DNA from: Prorocentrum cordatum
Lineage: Eukaryota > Sar > Dinophyceae > Prorocentrales > Prorocentraceae
Length of the DNA stretch: 64,000 nucleotides
Assembly: GCA_963575745.1 (NCBI GenBank)
Contig: CAUYUJ010017777.1
Coordinates: forward strand, 146,001 to 210,000
Direction: 5' to 3'
Made by a program: the position numbers and the translations under genes. Shown one piece after another: positions 1 to 11,000 of this stretch (positions are counted from its first letter, which is position 1; the number at the start of each line of letters is the position of its first letter). The notes under the pieces were generated by a model. That model had not been told where the DNA came from, made no database searches, and was given only the letters and a program-made list of their open reading frames with translations.

Positions 1-1325
1 ACGTAGCGTGACGTCATGATGTTAGACGCCTTGCTTAAGTCAGTCATCTGGAAGCATTTGTTGTCAAGCCAAGTCTTCAGCTCTGTGTAGAGGGCTTTGG
101 AAACTTTGACCGGATTTGCTTGGATGTCGGCCTTCGTGAGTAGATCGTCTTCCTTGACGACCACGGCACGTTTGGAGGCAGCGCTAACGTATACTCGCAT
201 AGTTGTGACGCTGCTGTCATCCAACAGTCGGTGTTGCTGCTCGGACAGGACGACTTTGGACATGTCTGCAGTGAAGCAGAGCTCGATATACTTCCCGTGC
301 TCATCGGAGTCCAGATCATATTTGCTATCCGGTTCCGTGGAGCATAAAGGAACGTAGTAAGAAGTGTCCATGTCGTATCCTGGCGGGTGACCCCGCTCCG
401 GCAAGTGGCCTTGCACATCTTCACAGGTCGTAGAGACTAACACACACTGTGTGTCTGTCATGTATGTAGGAACTGTATGCATGACTTCCTCTGTGTCAGC
501 TTCAAGGAGTGTTCTGTCATCCATCAGTTCAGCATACCACGACTCCAAGACAAAAGCATCCAGATCTTCTTCTGTCTCCTCTATGATGGTCGGGAGTCGA
601 CCATCGTTGTCCGTAGGAGGCTCCTCAGGAGCAGCTGCTGGAGGTGATTCGCTCGGTGGTGGACCGTCAGCGAGTTCCTCAAACTTAGTGAGGTCTTGGT
701 CAAACCCAGCAGAAGGCTTCCTGGATTTAAGACACTGGATGATGCGTGAGTGTGTAGATCCTGTGATGTCATAGATGTTCAAGGCAGTGCCATCAGCTTC
801 ATAGTAATGAAACCCAGGGGTCACATCGTTATCATAGTGCACTAGTGTACAGCTGTCTGCATAGGGTGCGGCAGGCAGCTTCGTCAAGCTCTTGGCGAGT
901 CGTACAGCGACAACGTTTTCAATACGAAAGTAGTTGCGTATGAGGTACTGAAGAGCCAAGTGCACCTTAGGTGACAGTCGGCTCGCAGCAGTCATCTGCA
1001 GCCGACCCTGTTTCGTTGGTAGATATCCAAAAGTCATGGCGGGTTTCCCCGCTGGCAGACCGGCAATAAAGGCCAATACTGTTCGAAGGGCCGTATTGTC
1101 CGATCCTATCTCGCGGACCATAAGTGCTTCGATGTACAGTGTGTGTCGTGTGTCAGGATACTGTACTCGTACTTCGCGATTGCCGACCTTCACGATGACC
1201 TGGCCTCGGTCAGGTTCGTTGACCGGGTATGGACCACTCCATCCACCCCAGTCGTCTTTCGTGGTGGTCGGGCGGATGATAGTCCACGAGATCTCCTTCT
1301 TTATAGTGAAATTCACCCGTAGCAG
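1..1325 (-). CDS. Integrase C-terminal tail, linker and start of copia-type reverse transcriptase (partial)
   Basis: This minus-strand frame stays open without a stop from about 1325 to the left edge of the window, roughly 440 codons. It begins with an integrase tail (D-D-W-G-G-W-S-G-P around 1260-1235), continues through an acidic linker, and ends with KALYTELKTWLDNKCF (about 100-50) and TSRYV at the edge. That last part matches the start of RVT_2-type copia reverse transcriptases, where a small polar helix precedes the first strand. The catalytic YxDD motif would lie further left. The frame is offset by one base from the integrase frame, with the switch near 1283. Hairpin copies sit at 1039-1052 (read as A-G-K-P-A) and 383-396 (read in another frame as R-G-H-P-P). 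The family assignment is inferred from pattern, not from a search. Confidence 0.75.
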   Translation of the reverse strand, partial: MLRVNFTIKKEISWTIIRPTTTKDDWGGWSGPYPVNEPDRGQVIVKVGNREVRVQYPDTRHTLYIEALMVREIGSDNTALRTVLAFIAGLPAGKPAMTFGYLPTKQGRLQMTAASRLSPKVHLALQYLIRNYFRIENVVAVRLAKSLTKLPAAPYADSCTLVHYDNDVTPGFHYYEADGTALNIYDITGSTHSRIIQCLKSRKPSAGFDQDLTKFEELADGPPPSESPPAAAPEEPPTDNDGRLPTIIEETEEDLDAFVLESWYAELMDDRTLLEADTEEVMHTVPTYMTDTQCVLVSTTCEDVQGHLPERGHPPGYDMDTSYYVPLCSTEPDSKYDLDSDEHGKYIELCFTADMSKVVLSEQQHRLLDDSSVTTMRVYVSAASKRAVVVKEDDLLTKADIQANPVKVSKALYTELKTWLDNKCFQMTDLSKASNIMTSRY

Positions 1326-2198
1326 TAGTCTTTGTACGGAGAGCCCTGTTCGTCTTGGCAACCGCAGTGGCCTGCGTGATTGCCTCCAGACTAACCCTCC
1401 TGATTGTTTCCTCCCTTGAGTGATCTGATGATTCAGTGGGCTGATCATGATCCAAGACAGGGAAATCAGGAAGCATAGCTGGCTGTCTACCATACAGCGC
1501 ATTGTACGGAGACACTTCATTGTAGAAGGTAAATGCGTTGCTAGCAAACAAGGCTTCATGTAAGAGACGAGTGAAATTGAGAGGGATATGTAATCTATTC
1601 AATTCTTCTCCCATCACGTGTAGGAGGTGTCGAAGGATGCCGTTCCTAGCTTCGATAGTTGTAGCGTGTTGGCCACGCGCTCGAATACGAAGCTCTGTTC
1701 CCTTAGCCTTAAGGATGGCCTTTGCTGTATCATTATTCAGTGCTCCTTCCCCATCGGAGTATAGAATTTTAGCAGGGCCATGCTGCATCCAAGTCGTATG
1801 ATAGGCATCGAGAACAGTATGCATAGCTTTATCAGGAATCTCTGTGCCAGCTGCCCAGCGAATACAACGGTCGATGATGTGAAAAACAATATGTTCCTGT
1901 TTATAAAAGAAGAGATCACATTCGACTTCTTCGTTGAAACGTCCTGGCAGTGACACGGAAGGCATCACCGTGTTGCCTGGTTTATCCCAGGCTCGACATT
2001 CTCTACACGAGTCACAAATGCCTTTGATCAGACTCAAACGGGTTTCACCCAGACCAACCTTGGTTAGAATCATCCGCATTTTTGGCTCCTTGGCATGAAA
2101 CCATCTCAGGTGGAGTTTGCGGAGTTCTCGCTGCACTACAGCTGGGTCGAAGCTGCGCAGGTTTTGGAGGCTGAGCTGAACGTCGAAGCGAGTCCAAT
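1210..2198 (-). CDS. Copia-type integrase (HHCC zinc domain plus DDE core)
   Basis: This block joins element cDNA to the host chromosome. An N-terminal HHCC zinc site is visible: H-x4-H in LHLRWFHA and C-x2-C in CDSCREC. The DDE core follows: D in EVECDLFF, D in YSDGEGAL, and E in TTIEARNGIL, 34 residues after the second D. Counting from the first possible GTG (2136) these are H9, H14, C41, C44, D74, D128 and E162. Recognisable sequence starts upstream of that GTG, near 2195 (DWTRFDVQLSLQNLR), so the protein is not initiated here but reached from the preceding ORF, which is in a different frame over 2140-2350. The frame stops at 1210, while the matching tail continues in the neighbouring frame from about 1283. 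All catalytic residues are present. Confidence 0.88.
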
Positions 2199-4766
2199 CA
2201 GGGAGCCTTGGCCTTGGCCTGGCTCTGCTTGAGGCTGCGGCGGTGGTGGAGGATCTCCTCCCTCCATGCGTCCGCGCCTTGCTGCAACTTGTGGCAGTCT
2301 ACGGTGATCGTCAGAGCTGCCAGCGCCACTGTTGCCACCATTAGCCCCGTCGGCTCTGGTGATGTCATGGCTGCTGGCGCCTGCGGTTGGATCGCCCTCA
2401 CCAGGCCGTGGCGGCCTAGGCGCACGTATGCGCGCTCTCGCGGCCGGCGCCGCTTTTGCGGCTGGCGCCGCTTCTGCGGCTGGAGCCGCTTCCGCGGCTG
2501 GCGCCGCAGGAGCGGCTTGTCCCGCCGGACGCGGCTGGCCAAAGTTATCTGGCAGTTTCCATTTTTCGGCAAATCTGCATTGGCCAGATATCTTGGTGTG
2601 GTGAGGATTGCTCTTCTGATATTCCTTCTTACAGCTTGGACAGTCCCAGTAATACGGTTCAACATCATACCACCGACACATCTTCGGATCCCTACTGTGC
2701 TTTGGTGATTGCTTGTAGTTGTTGTCCACACAGCCAGGGCACCCAAGACCGCCAGGTGGTGGTCGACAGATTTCTCCGTTTGGGTGTCTCCGGATTGTTG
2801 GGTCGTCCAAGTCGTAGCCAGCACTGTTTGTTACGAACGCATAGCTGCGTTCACGATTCGCGAATGGATCGCGACCATAAGCAAACAGGTCTTTGGCGAT
2901 TTGCACCGCATCAACGATCAATGACTGCATTCTGTAGGTATACTGTGCCGCCCTTGCTAACTCTTTGTTACAAGCATTGGCGTGCACATGATTTCCTGGA
3001 CAACGCTTGCCTTTGAAAGGTGCCAACAACTCTTCTTTATTTGCCATTATCTGTGTTGGCTTGCGGATATATTGTCCAAATGAATCTTTGAGACCAGTCG
3101 TGCACTGATCAATGATTGTTTGGCAAGTGACCTTGCGTTGTGCCAGTTCTTTCCATGGCTGGATCTCATCCACCCACGTGCCCATTGGTTGTTCCCTGAG
3201 AAAGAAACGTCTTAGGTCGTCTTGTAGTAGAGCGACTGTTCCACAGAACGTGATATGAGGCAGGTCCTCTTTGTGGTGTTTAAGCCACGTATCATGATTG
3301 ACCTGTGCGTTGAAGTAGGAAGGGAGTCCAGTAGTTCTGCAGCTTGGCTGCAGAATCGTGATCTTGACAAAGCAAGTCTTGAGGTAGTGGAGGACTGCTC
3401 TTTGTACTTCCGAGTTTCCAAGGTCAACCATAGATATCTTGTCAAGGTTCCCGCCTGACGAGAGTCCCCTCTTGAAGGCTAATATGGATATACCACCCTT
3501 GCCCCCACATAATTCAAGCATGTCCACTTGATTATTTCTGCCGTAGCATAACGACTGGACTATCGAGAAGACATCAGCATGTGAGTCAGCGGGTTGCCCC
3601 GCCGGTAACATCATGAAGATGTCCTCTGATTCGCTGTCCGAGTCCGAGTCGTCAAGAGGAACGTCGTTGAAATATGTGGAGCAGTCAAGCCCTTTGAGGT
3701 CCTCTCCACAGTCGTCGTTACCGTCTTCCACTTTCTTCGGAACTTTCTTCGGTTTGATGCCGGCTTCTTTGTCAGCTTTCTGCTTTTCTTTCTGTTTTAT
3801 CCTGGCATCAGTGGGCAACGCAGTTTCCGCGGAGAGATCCGCTGCGGAGGAATCCGCTGTAAAATCAGGAAATGGCGGAATTTCAGGAAGGTCGTTGGTG
3901 GGTCGCGTTTGGCAACGCTCAATCGAAGGGGGAGGAGATCGATCGTCATCGACGATCGTCACACGCTTTGGGCGTGGCCTTCGCGACTCACCATTGCCAT
4001 GAAGAACTGGAGCCGGAGGCTCCCAGTATAGCCGAGTACTGATGTTTGTAACCCCATCAGGTAATGGAGCTACATAATTGTACCCAGTTGGCTGATCCTG
4101 GATTCTAATGTCTTGAACGATCTTGTTCGTGTCCAGGTCGGTCGTGACCCTACGAACCACATGGTCCCATTGAGGGCCCTTCTGTGGACATTGAACGTAG
4201 TGTCTGACCTTTTTGTCAACGCGTGTACACACACTGAGGTGTACCGCACTCCGCTCATTCCTGATCATGTTGGCTTTATCGAGTTGATCAAGGAAGCGTG
4301 CAATAATAATAGCCAAAGTTTTATACCGAAACTCGGCATGTTGTTGATCTTGGCCATACCAATCCAAATCATGGTCCTTGTGTGATCCACAAGTACATCT
4401 CCATAAGTTAACCGGTATATGAGGACAAGATGTAGCAACTTGTATATAAGAACCACTGGGATATTTACTGGATCGGTCAAACTTAATGCCGAAGTGACAG
4501 AGTCTGATTCGTATAACGCTTAGCTTCAAATCTTCAATAACATCTTTGATCGGACCCTGTTTCCAGAAATACCCGGGTGGCCCCAGGATAACTATCTGCA
4601 TCCTCAGAGCACGCGCTTTGATCAGGAGATTTTGTATACGTTGATAGTGTGGTCCCGCCCTCTTTCCTGGAGTACGCACGTACCAATCAGAGGGTGTGGC
4701 CACCCACAACATATTGTAGTCTCCTGCCAACAAATTTCCCAAATACTGTGTTCCAGTTGAAGTCAT
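2136..4766 (-). CDS. Polyprotein segment with two methyltransferase-like blocks and a Cys-rich domain
   Basis: The ORF has 876 codons from ATG 4766, and its frame continues open upstream to the TGA at 4968. Residues ~18-150 hold one block (MLWVATPSDWYV, then VILGPPGYFWKQGP, then a C-T-C-G-S-H end). Residues ~413-600 hold a second, clearer one: VDMLELCGGKGGISIL resembles the SAM-binding motif I of class I methyltransferases, LQPSCRTTGLPSYFN sits where cytosine methylases have their Pro-Cys loop, and FFLREQPMGTW, VTCQTIIDQC, RKPTQIM and CPGNHVHANAC follow. Residues ~675-745 form a Cys/His cluster (GCPGC, WDCPSC, HH, GQC) of likely zinc-binding type. The C-terminus is Ala/Pro-rich and contains four GCGGC-type hairpins (2440-2507). 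Cytosine methyltransferases are known in some dinoflagellate retrotransposons, but here the canonical P-C is changed to P-S-C, so activity is unproven. Confidence 0.7.
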   Translation of the reverse strand: MTSTGTQYLGNLLAGDYNMLWVATPSDWYVRTPGKRAGPHYQRIQNLLIKARALRMQIVILGPPGYFWKQGPIKDVIEDLKLSVIRIRLCHFGIKFDRSSKYPSGSYIQVATSCPHIPVNLWRCTCGSHKDHDLDWYGQDQQHAEFRYKTLAIIIARFLDQLDKANMIRNERSAVHLSVCTRVDKKVRHYVQCPQKGPQWDHVVRRVTTDLDTNKIVQDIRIQDQPTGYNYVAPLPDGVTNISTRLYWEPPAPVLHGNGESRRPRPKRVTIVDDDRSPPPSIERCQTRPTNDLPEIPPFPDFTADSSAADLSAETALPTDARIKQKEKQKADKEAGIKPKKVPKKVEDGNDDCGEDLKGLDCSTYFNDVPLDDSDSDSESEDIFMMLPAGQPADSHADVFSIVQSLCYGRNNQVDMLELCGGKGGISILAFKRGLSSGGNLDKISMVDLGNSEVQRAVLHYLKTCFVKITILQPSCRTTGLPSYFNAQVNHDTWLKHHKEDLPHITFCGTVALLQDDLRRFFLREQPMGTWVDEIQPWKELAQRKVTCQTIIDQCTTGLKDSFGQYIRKPTQIMANKEELLAPFKGKRCPGNHVHANACNKELARAAQYTYRMQSLIVDAVQIAKDLFAYGRDPFANRERSYAFVTNSAGYDLDDPTIRRHPNGEICRPPPGGLGCPGCVDNNYKQSPKHSRDPKMCRWYDVEPYYWDCPSCKKEYQKSNPHHTKISGQCRFAEKWKLPDNFGQPRPAGQAAPAAPAAEAAPAAEAAPAAKAAPAARARIRAPRPPRPGEGDPTAGASSHDITRADGANGGNSGAGSSDDHRRLPQVAARRGRMEGGDPPPPPQPQAEPGQGQGSLIGLASTFSSASKTCAASTQL

Positions 4767-4960
4767 TACCTCATTATGGGTAATCCGGTCGCATATATAT
4801 CCACGGGATCGGAGTTCAGCGCAAGCTGTACGAATATCTTCGATGACGAGGCATTTTGAATGGTATTTTTCTTCTCGGGCCTCAGCGCGGCCAACGTATG
4901 TCGCGAGGAGGCCGGTATTCGGCTTCTCTTCGCAAGCGAGCGCCGCCGGCGCGCCCGCCT

Positions 4961-5000
4961 GCCCCCGTCAGAGGGGCATGCTGTTAGCGGATGACTCCGC
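4961..5000 (-). promoter_or_regulatory. In-frame UGA-CGG stop, candidate programmed readthrough site
   Basis: The 2223-codon ORF ends at TGA (4968-4970). Read through, the same frame stays open for 67 codons and joins the ATG of the 876-codon ORF, so one stop codon separates protease from the methyltransferase-integrase part. The stop reads CTC-TGA-CGG-GGG. UGA followed by CGG is a known leaky context in some plant and animal virus RNAs. The stop lies in the loop of a GCCCC/GGGGC stem (4961-4977), and a GCGGA/TCCGC hairpin (4987-5000) sits just upstream of it. A recent nonsense mutation is the simpler alternative. Confidence 0.5.
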
Positions 5001-8000
5001 AGGCGTCACTGGTGCGGCTGCGCTCACGATCTCCACGCGGGTTGGCCCCGCAAGGTCCGTCGAACCTCCGCCCGTGCAGCTTGGTGGTGGTGGCGGTGTC
5101 GCGGGTGGCCCCGCTTGGTTCTCAGGCGACCAATTATTCACCGCCTCCTGGACTGCCCAGAAAATCTTAGACTTCAGGGCATCCTTCATGTGTGGCCAGG
5201 TCCCTTCAGGACACTGTTGGCCTTTCCACCAGCTGTCGAGCGTCCTGTCTACGATCGCACGGGTCGTGTCCTTCAGGAGCTGCTTGTCGAGATACGGCTC
5301 GACAATGAACGTATCAGTCGTAACGGTCATAGACTGTCCCATCGCGGGTTGCCCCGCTGTTACCCCAGCGGGTGACCCCGCACCTACACCGGCGGGTGGC
5401 CCCGCATTGACGGAGTCCTCGTCGTTCTCCGTCTCGGTGTAGCCGTCATGACTACTGCGGATTGTGAAGGTGTTGGTGACCGTCTGGCTTTTAGCCCCGT
5501 CATACAATCCGCAGGGAATGGCTAGGTGTCCTGAGGGGGTCTTCTTTGCCCTCAGGACCTTGGCGCCCTTCCCCAGCTTAAGAGTATACTCTCCGCTGGG
5601 AAAGATAACCTTCTGGAAGCCTGGCTTTAGCACGATAATTGTGTCACGTGCTTCCATGGCACTCAGGCCCCAGATGGCTGGGAGGTTTGCACCTGAGCCC
5701 TCTGCGATGTTGGAAGCATACTCCTCGATGCGGGGGCTTGCCTCATTGGCGTATTGCACCCCGATCTTGAAGTTGCCCATTTTCCGACAGATCGCAGCAC
5801 CCTCACCTACACCATTGATGTAGAGGGTTTTGCTCAGTGTGCATATGGCCGGTCTGTGATTGTACCTGGCCATAACCTCCTGAAAGGTTCGTGCTGTATT
5901 AGCTCCGATGATGTTCACGTTGGAGCCAATGTCTAGCATGAACGATATGCAGGGCATTCCGTCTTCGTCGGGGAAGAATGTCCCTGTCCGCGCCGCCAGA
6001 GCCATCGTACCGTGGTCATCACTATGGTACGTAATCTGTGAACCGAGCGTGCCTTTCAGTAGGCGTTGTTCCAGCACCCACTGGCTCATTGTTAGCTCGG
6101 TGCACCATATTTGCTCATATTGGCGGCGCTCCTCCACGGTGATTGGTTCCTGTTCAAGGACCCAGTAATTCGCGGAGAGTGTGGAGGTCCACTCACCTCC
6201 TGGCGGAAGCGTATCCGTGATGTCACGTGTGTAAGTCAGCCCTTCCGTGTTGATCATGAAGGTATTGTGGAATTGGGCTGCTTCAGCGCTTTCCGCACTG
6301 GCCCGGCTCCTAGCACTCAACGGGCTCTCTACACGTGAGGTTCTGGATACACCTCCGCTCCTGCCGCTCCGCCTGATATTGGCCTCCATTGCTCTCAGGA
6401 ATCCTGGATTCGGAGGCCCCGTTGCGGGTGACCCCGCTTTGGCGGCGGGAGCCGCTTCGGCGGGTGGCCCCGCTGCTGGGGGCCCCTGTGCTCGAAGCGT
6501 AGGCAGGATTGGCATCTGGATGCCTTGCTCTGGCGCTGGCCATGGGTGTGTTTGTGCAGCTGGGGCACGTGCGGATGGCTCCGCCGAGGCGGCTCGAGCC
6601 TCTAGTGCCTCCACTGCTTCCCGCAGCCGGCGCAGTTCCCGAGCATCCACCACATACCTTTCCTGCTGGCGCGCCTGTTCCGACTCAGCGTCGCGCTGTC
6701 CAGCATACGGAAAGTGTGCTGTGATTATGCCCGGCCCACGACATACAGCGCAGGGTGCCTCGTTTGGCGTACCTGGCCGCTGATTGCGGACGTGCTGCTG
6801 TGCAACACGATCCCAGCATATATCGTGGAAGAAATGTCCACATGCCAGTCTCCACACCGTGGTGCCCATCTCGTAGGGGTCCATACAAAACGGGCACTGT
6901 GTGAAATTGTAATCTGAAATGACTGGCGTGGGCACATCGGGGCGAGTCCGAGCCTGACGCTCGAAAGTAGTTTCGCCCTCCCGATATGGCGTCGGTGGTG
7001 GCAGTCTGTCTCTCTGTTCAGCGGGTGGCCCCGCACCTGCGGGTGTCCCCGCTTGGTTCTCACGCTCGATCCTTCTCTGGATCGCGCGCTGTTGGCGCAG
7101 CCTAGCATTGTCCCGAACCTGCTGCCTAGATGCCAGTATCGCTTGCTGCGTGTTGTGCACGTCGCGAATGTAGTCTGGCATGCTGCCCAGAGCGGCTGGC
7201 ACCGCGAGACCAGCTGGCTGAACTACGGTCTCGGGGTCCGTCGGCGTGGGCATGTAGGCGTAGTGCGGCATAGACTGCGTGTCGACTGCTCGTGTAAACT
7301 GCAAACGGTACATCTCATTGGCCAGATTCCGAGTGTACTCGTTCGCAGGTGGCCCCGCAATCATAGGAGTGTTATTCATCTGCGCGTAGTACTCCGGGTA
7401 CATCGGCGCATCCATGGCCGGTGCCTCTGCTGGTCCATGATTGTCCCATCCATATATTGGGTGTGATGCTATCCCTGGAATAAACACCTGTCGATGTGGA
7501 TTCGTGGGATCTGCATTCGGAGCATCATCGGAGGTCCAGCTCCAGAGAGGCCGAAAGTTGCCATGATTCGTAACATCTATGTTGCGGTTCCGCAACAGGC
7601 TGGGCACTCTATCAGCTTGTTGCTGTAAAAAGGTAGCCTGTGCTCTCAAATTGGCTGCCCGACGTTCGTAGTCTGAGCCTTGCTGTCCGTCAGCGGGTGG
7701 CCCCGCGTGTGCGGATGACTCCGCAGGCGTTCGCTCGGCGGGTGTCCCCGCAGCCACTCCTCCTTCACTACCCCTCGGAGTGCCAAAGGGAGTGGTCGCC
7801 TGGAGTGCTGCTGCGAGCGCCGGATTTCCGCGAATCGCCTGGAGTCGTTGCCACAGGCTGTTCTCGCTCGTTTCAGACGGCGGAGTCCGAAACGGCGAGC
7901 CACCATCTGAGCCGCCCATAGGAGCAAACCTCGCAACTCCAGCTTGCTGTGGAGGGCGTTGTGGTTGTGGTCCTAGGACGCCTGGTGGCCCCGCAGGAGG

Positions 8001-11000
8001 GCGCAGGTTCCTCTGCTGTGCATCTTGGATACCTGCATGCACCGCCCACGGGTCAGCACGGTATAGCTGATCGGTCAGTCCAGAAACGTCGGCTGATGTC
8101 AAATGGCTGTTGAGAGCTTGGACCCAGGACTGCTGGTCCGGCCTCCAAGGAGATGCTACCGTCGCCACCGGTGTGACTACTTGCTGCCATGAACCGTCCG
8201 AGGTGCCTACCGCGGGTGTCCCCGCTCCTGCGGGTGGCCCCGCCTCAGGCATGACCTCGTCCTCCTGGGCATTCATCATGAGGACTGTCTGTGTGTCGTA
8301 CGGTCGTGGAGCAACATCTTGCTCGGTCATGACCAAATTGAATGGACGACCGTCCGTCTTAGCCCAGCCCTTGAGGTACATGGCATGATCTTCCATTACC
8401 GCCACAGTTCTGTCACACATTTTAAGTGGCAGGTAGTCATCAGTGCGAATCCTGTCCGCGGGTTGGCCCCGCCTCCGCGTCTTGTCATAAAACAGCGGAT
8501 TGGTCCAGGCTTCGCCGACCCGATATTTCGCAATGCTCACTATCTGGAGGATATGATCGGGCGGTATACGCCCGTCGTGGCCCCGTGTCATGACTATGTC
8601 ATTTGCTGATCTCCATAGAGAGAAGCCACTGGACAGCATCTTGTTGATGCTGCAGAATATGAGCACCTCCGAGTCAGGACGGATGCCCGATTGAATCCTC
8701 GGGTCGCCCGGGAGGTAGGGGCAGCCATGCACAAATTGGCGCCCCCCTTTCCTCTTCGGGTTGTCCTGTGCGAGGCATGACAGGCCATTAGCAAGAATGT
8801 CCTTGACATACTCCCACTGCGTCCCGTGGATGAAATATACTGGGTCGTCTGGTTCTTTCATCCATGTTGTGATCGGCTTGAACAACGACTCGGGACAGTG
8901 GACGCCTGGACTGCTGTGGCCATTCGTAGCTCTGATGAAGTACTGTGGCCTGCGGTTCGTTGGTTGAAACCTTTTCGGCAGCAGCAGGCTATCATCAACG
9001 CACTTCATCTGGAGCCTGCCCTTCTGCATGCCGTGATGGTCAATTATCTCACAGCAGTTTAGCAGCACCCAGTACACGAATGACGAGTGGGGCCTGCCCT
9101 TGATCAGCACTTCGCGCATGTCACGATAGTGTTTATACTGATCATTTTCCTGCCAGTTTGCCAGCAGATCGTCAATGACAACCCAGCCGTCGTACGGATC
9201 GAAAGTGCTGACCTTCTCGAAGTATCGGTTGTGTTTGTCCTTATAATATGGACTGTGGCGTAGAGCCGTCGAAAACCAGATCGATATCTTGGTCATCTGC
9301 TCCTTACTCGGCAGGGTCGGATCAGCGCCGTTCTGTTGCATGACCTTCAGGAGCGATTCTCTATGCTGCGCAACACGTAGTGGCGGCCTGTCTCGCAGCA
9401 TGTTTCCCACCTTCTGTTGTTCGCGCTCCCAGTCGTTGTGACACTTGAAATTACGACGAACCGGACAATTAATGACTTCATATCGGTCCGTGTCGTCTGG
9501 AGTGACTCGTGGGTTGATGGGCTGCCTCGGGCCTTTGTCTACAATGCCTTGCCAATACAACTTGCATTCCAAAGGAATGACCCTCAGAACAGACATTATT
9601 GGCTGCCCGCTTGCGGGTGACCCCGCTAATGCAGCCGGCGGCGCCTTGACGGGTGGCCCCGCTAATGCAGCTGGCGCCGCTTTAATGGGTGGCCCTGCAG
9701 AACCTGCGGCTGACGAGGCAGCTCCTGCAGATGACTCCGCGCCAGGGTTCTGGCGACCTTTGTCAGCAGCTGCATCATCAGTCAGTTTCTGTTGGTCGCC
9801 AAACTCTTTGAGGACTCTGAAGCGTTCTTCTCTGGAGAGAGTGCCTTCTGCGGGTGTCCCCGCTGTTACGGCTGGCGCCGCTTTAGCGGGTGGCCCCGCA
9901 GAGCCCTTGTCCTCCTTAGCCTTGGCGGCCGCTTCTGCCCGCACCGACCTCATCCCAGCTTCGGGCTTCGGCTGCGCTTTCATTCGTGCCGAACCTGGTC
10001 GTGGTGCAAGGCGTGGCTGATGCAGTGTTGGAGTCCAGTCACCTCGGAACGCTGCCTTAGGCTTGTCGCGAGCTTCGTCCTTGACATCGCCTTGGGTCAC
10101 TGGAGGCATCGGAGTCGATGGTCCAGCAAAGACCTTCTTCCTCTCTGTCACGGATAGACCAGGAGGATCTGCCGGCTCAGGGTCGTCCATCTTGGCGATC
10201 GCTCTGACCTTCGCCCGTCCCTGCGTGTCTTCGGGGCTCTTGGACGAGAGCCTTTTCGCCGGAGTCGGTGACGACGAGGAGTCGGCTCTAGGTCTCGGAG
10301 GTGGTCTGCTGCTCTTGCCTGGTCGTGGACCAGGAGGGTCTCTCGGAGGGCCTTCTGGCTGGCCATGATCATGGGTAACCTGCCTCATCTGGTCGATGTC
10401 GGCAACACCCTTTATGGCCAGCTTGTATTTGCCATTCTCATGGCGGTAGAGTACCCTCGTGATGAGCCACTTCTGCGCCGAAGAGCTGAAGTACCAGCAG
10501 GCGCTTCCGTCAGGGAATGGATTCTCTGAACCGTCTTCCGCCGCCCACTCTTCATTTAGCTCAGTGCGGTCAGTGCCGGCGGCGGACCCGGCAGCAGAGG
10601 CAACGTCTATCCACTCGTCCGCAGATCCAGCGGCTGGTACTGCTTCTGCGGGTGACCCCGCTTCCTTGCTGGATTCTGCGGGTGACCCCGCTTCCTTACT
10701 GGATTCTGCGGGTGACCCCGCTTCCTTACTGGATTCTGCGGGTGACCCCGCTTCCTTACTGGATTCTGCGGGTGACCCCGCTTCCTTATGGAATCGGCGG
10801 TTCCATTCCTTGAGGCGGTGGTCATTGGGAAGCTTTGCCCAATTTTCCTTGACGGTGTTGGCCACCTCTTCGGTCATAGGGACGCGATCGGCCTCTGTGA
10901 TGCGCTTTCCTCCTCCAGGAACCTCTTTGTTCGGATCATGGACGTTACCCGCGTCGTCTCCATGAGACCAATTCCACGGGGTCTCTCCATGGTGAGGGCT

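Noticed and set aside
2208-3016. Plus-strand and second-frame minus ORFs of 160-208 codons opposite the methyltransferase-like ORF
   Set aside because: Shadows of the real minus-strand frame; lack motifs and cut across conserved blocks.
10648-10797. CRISPR-like array (five 30-bp repeats)
   Set aside because: Units are directly adjacent with no unique spacers, and they are translated inside a long ORF of a eukaryotic element.
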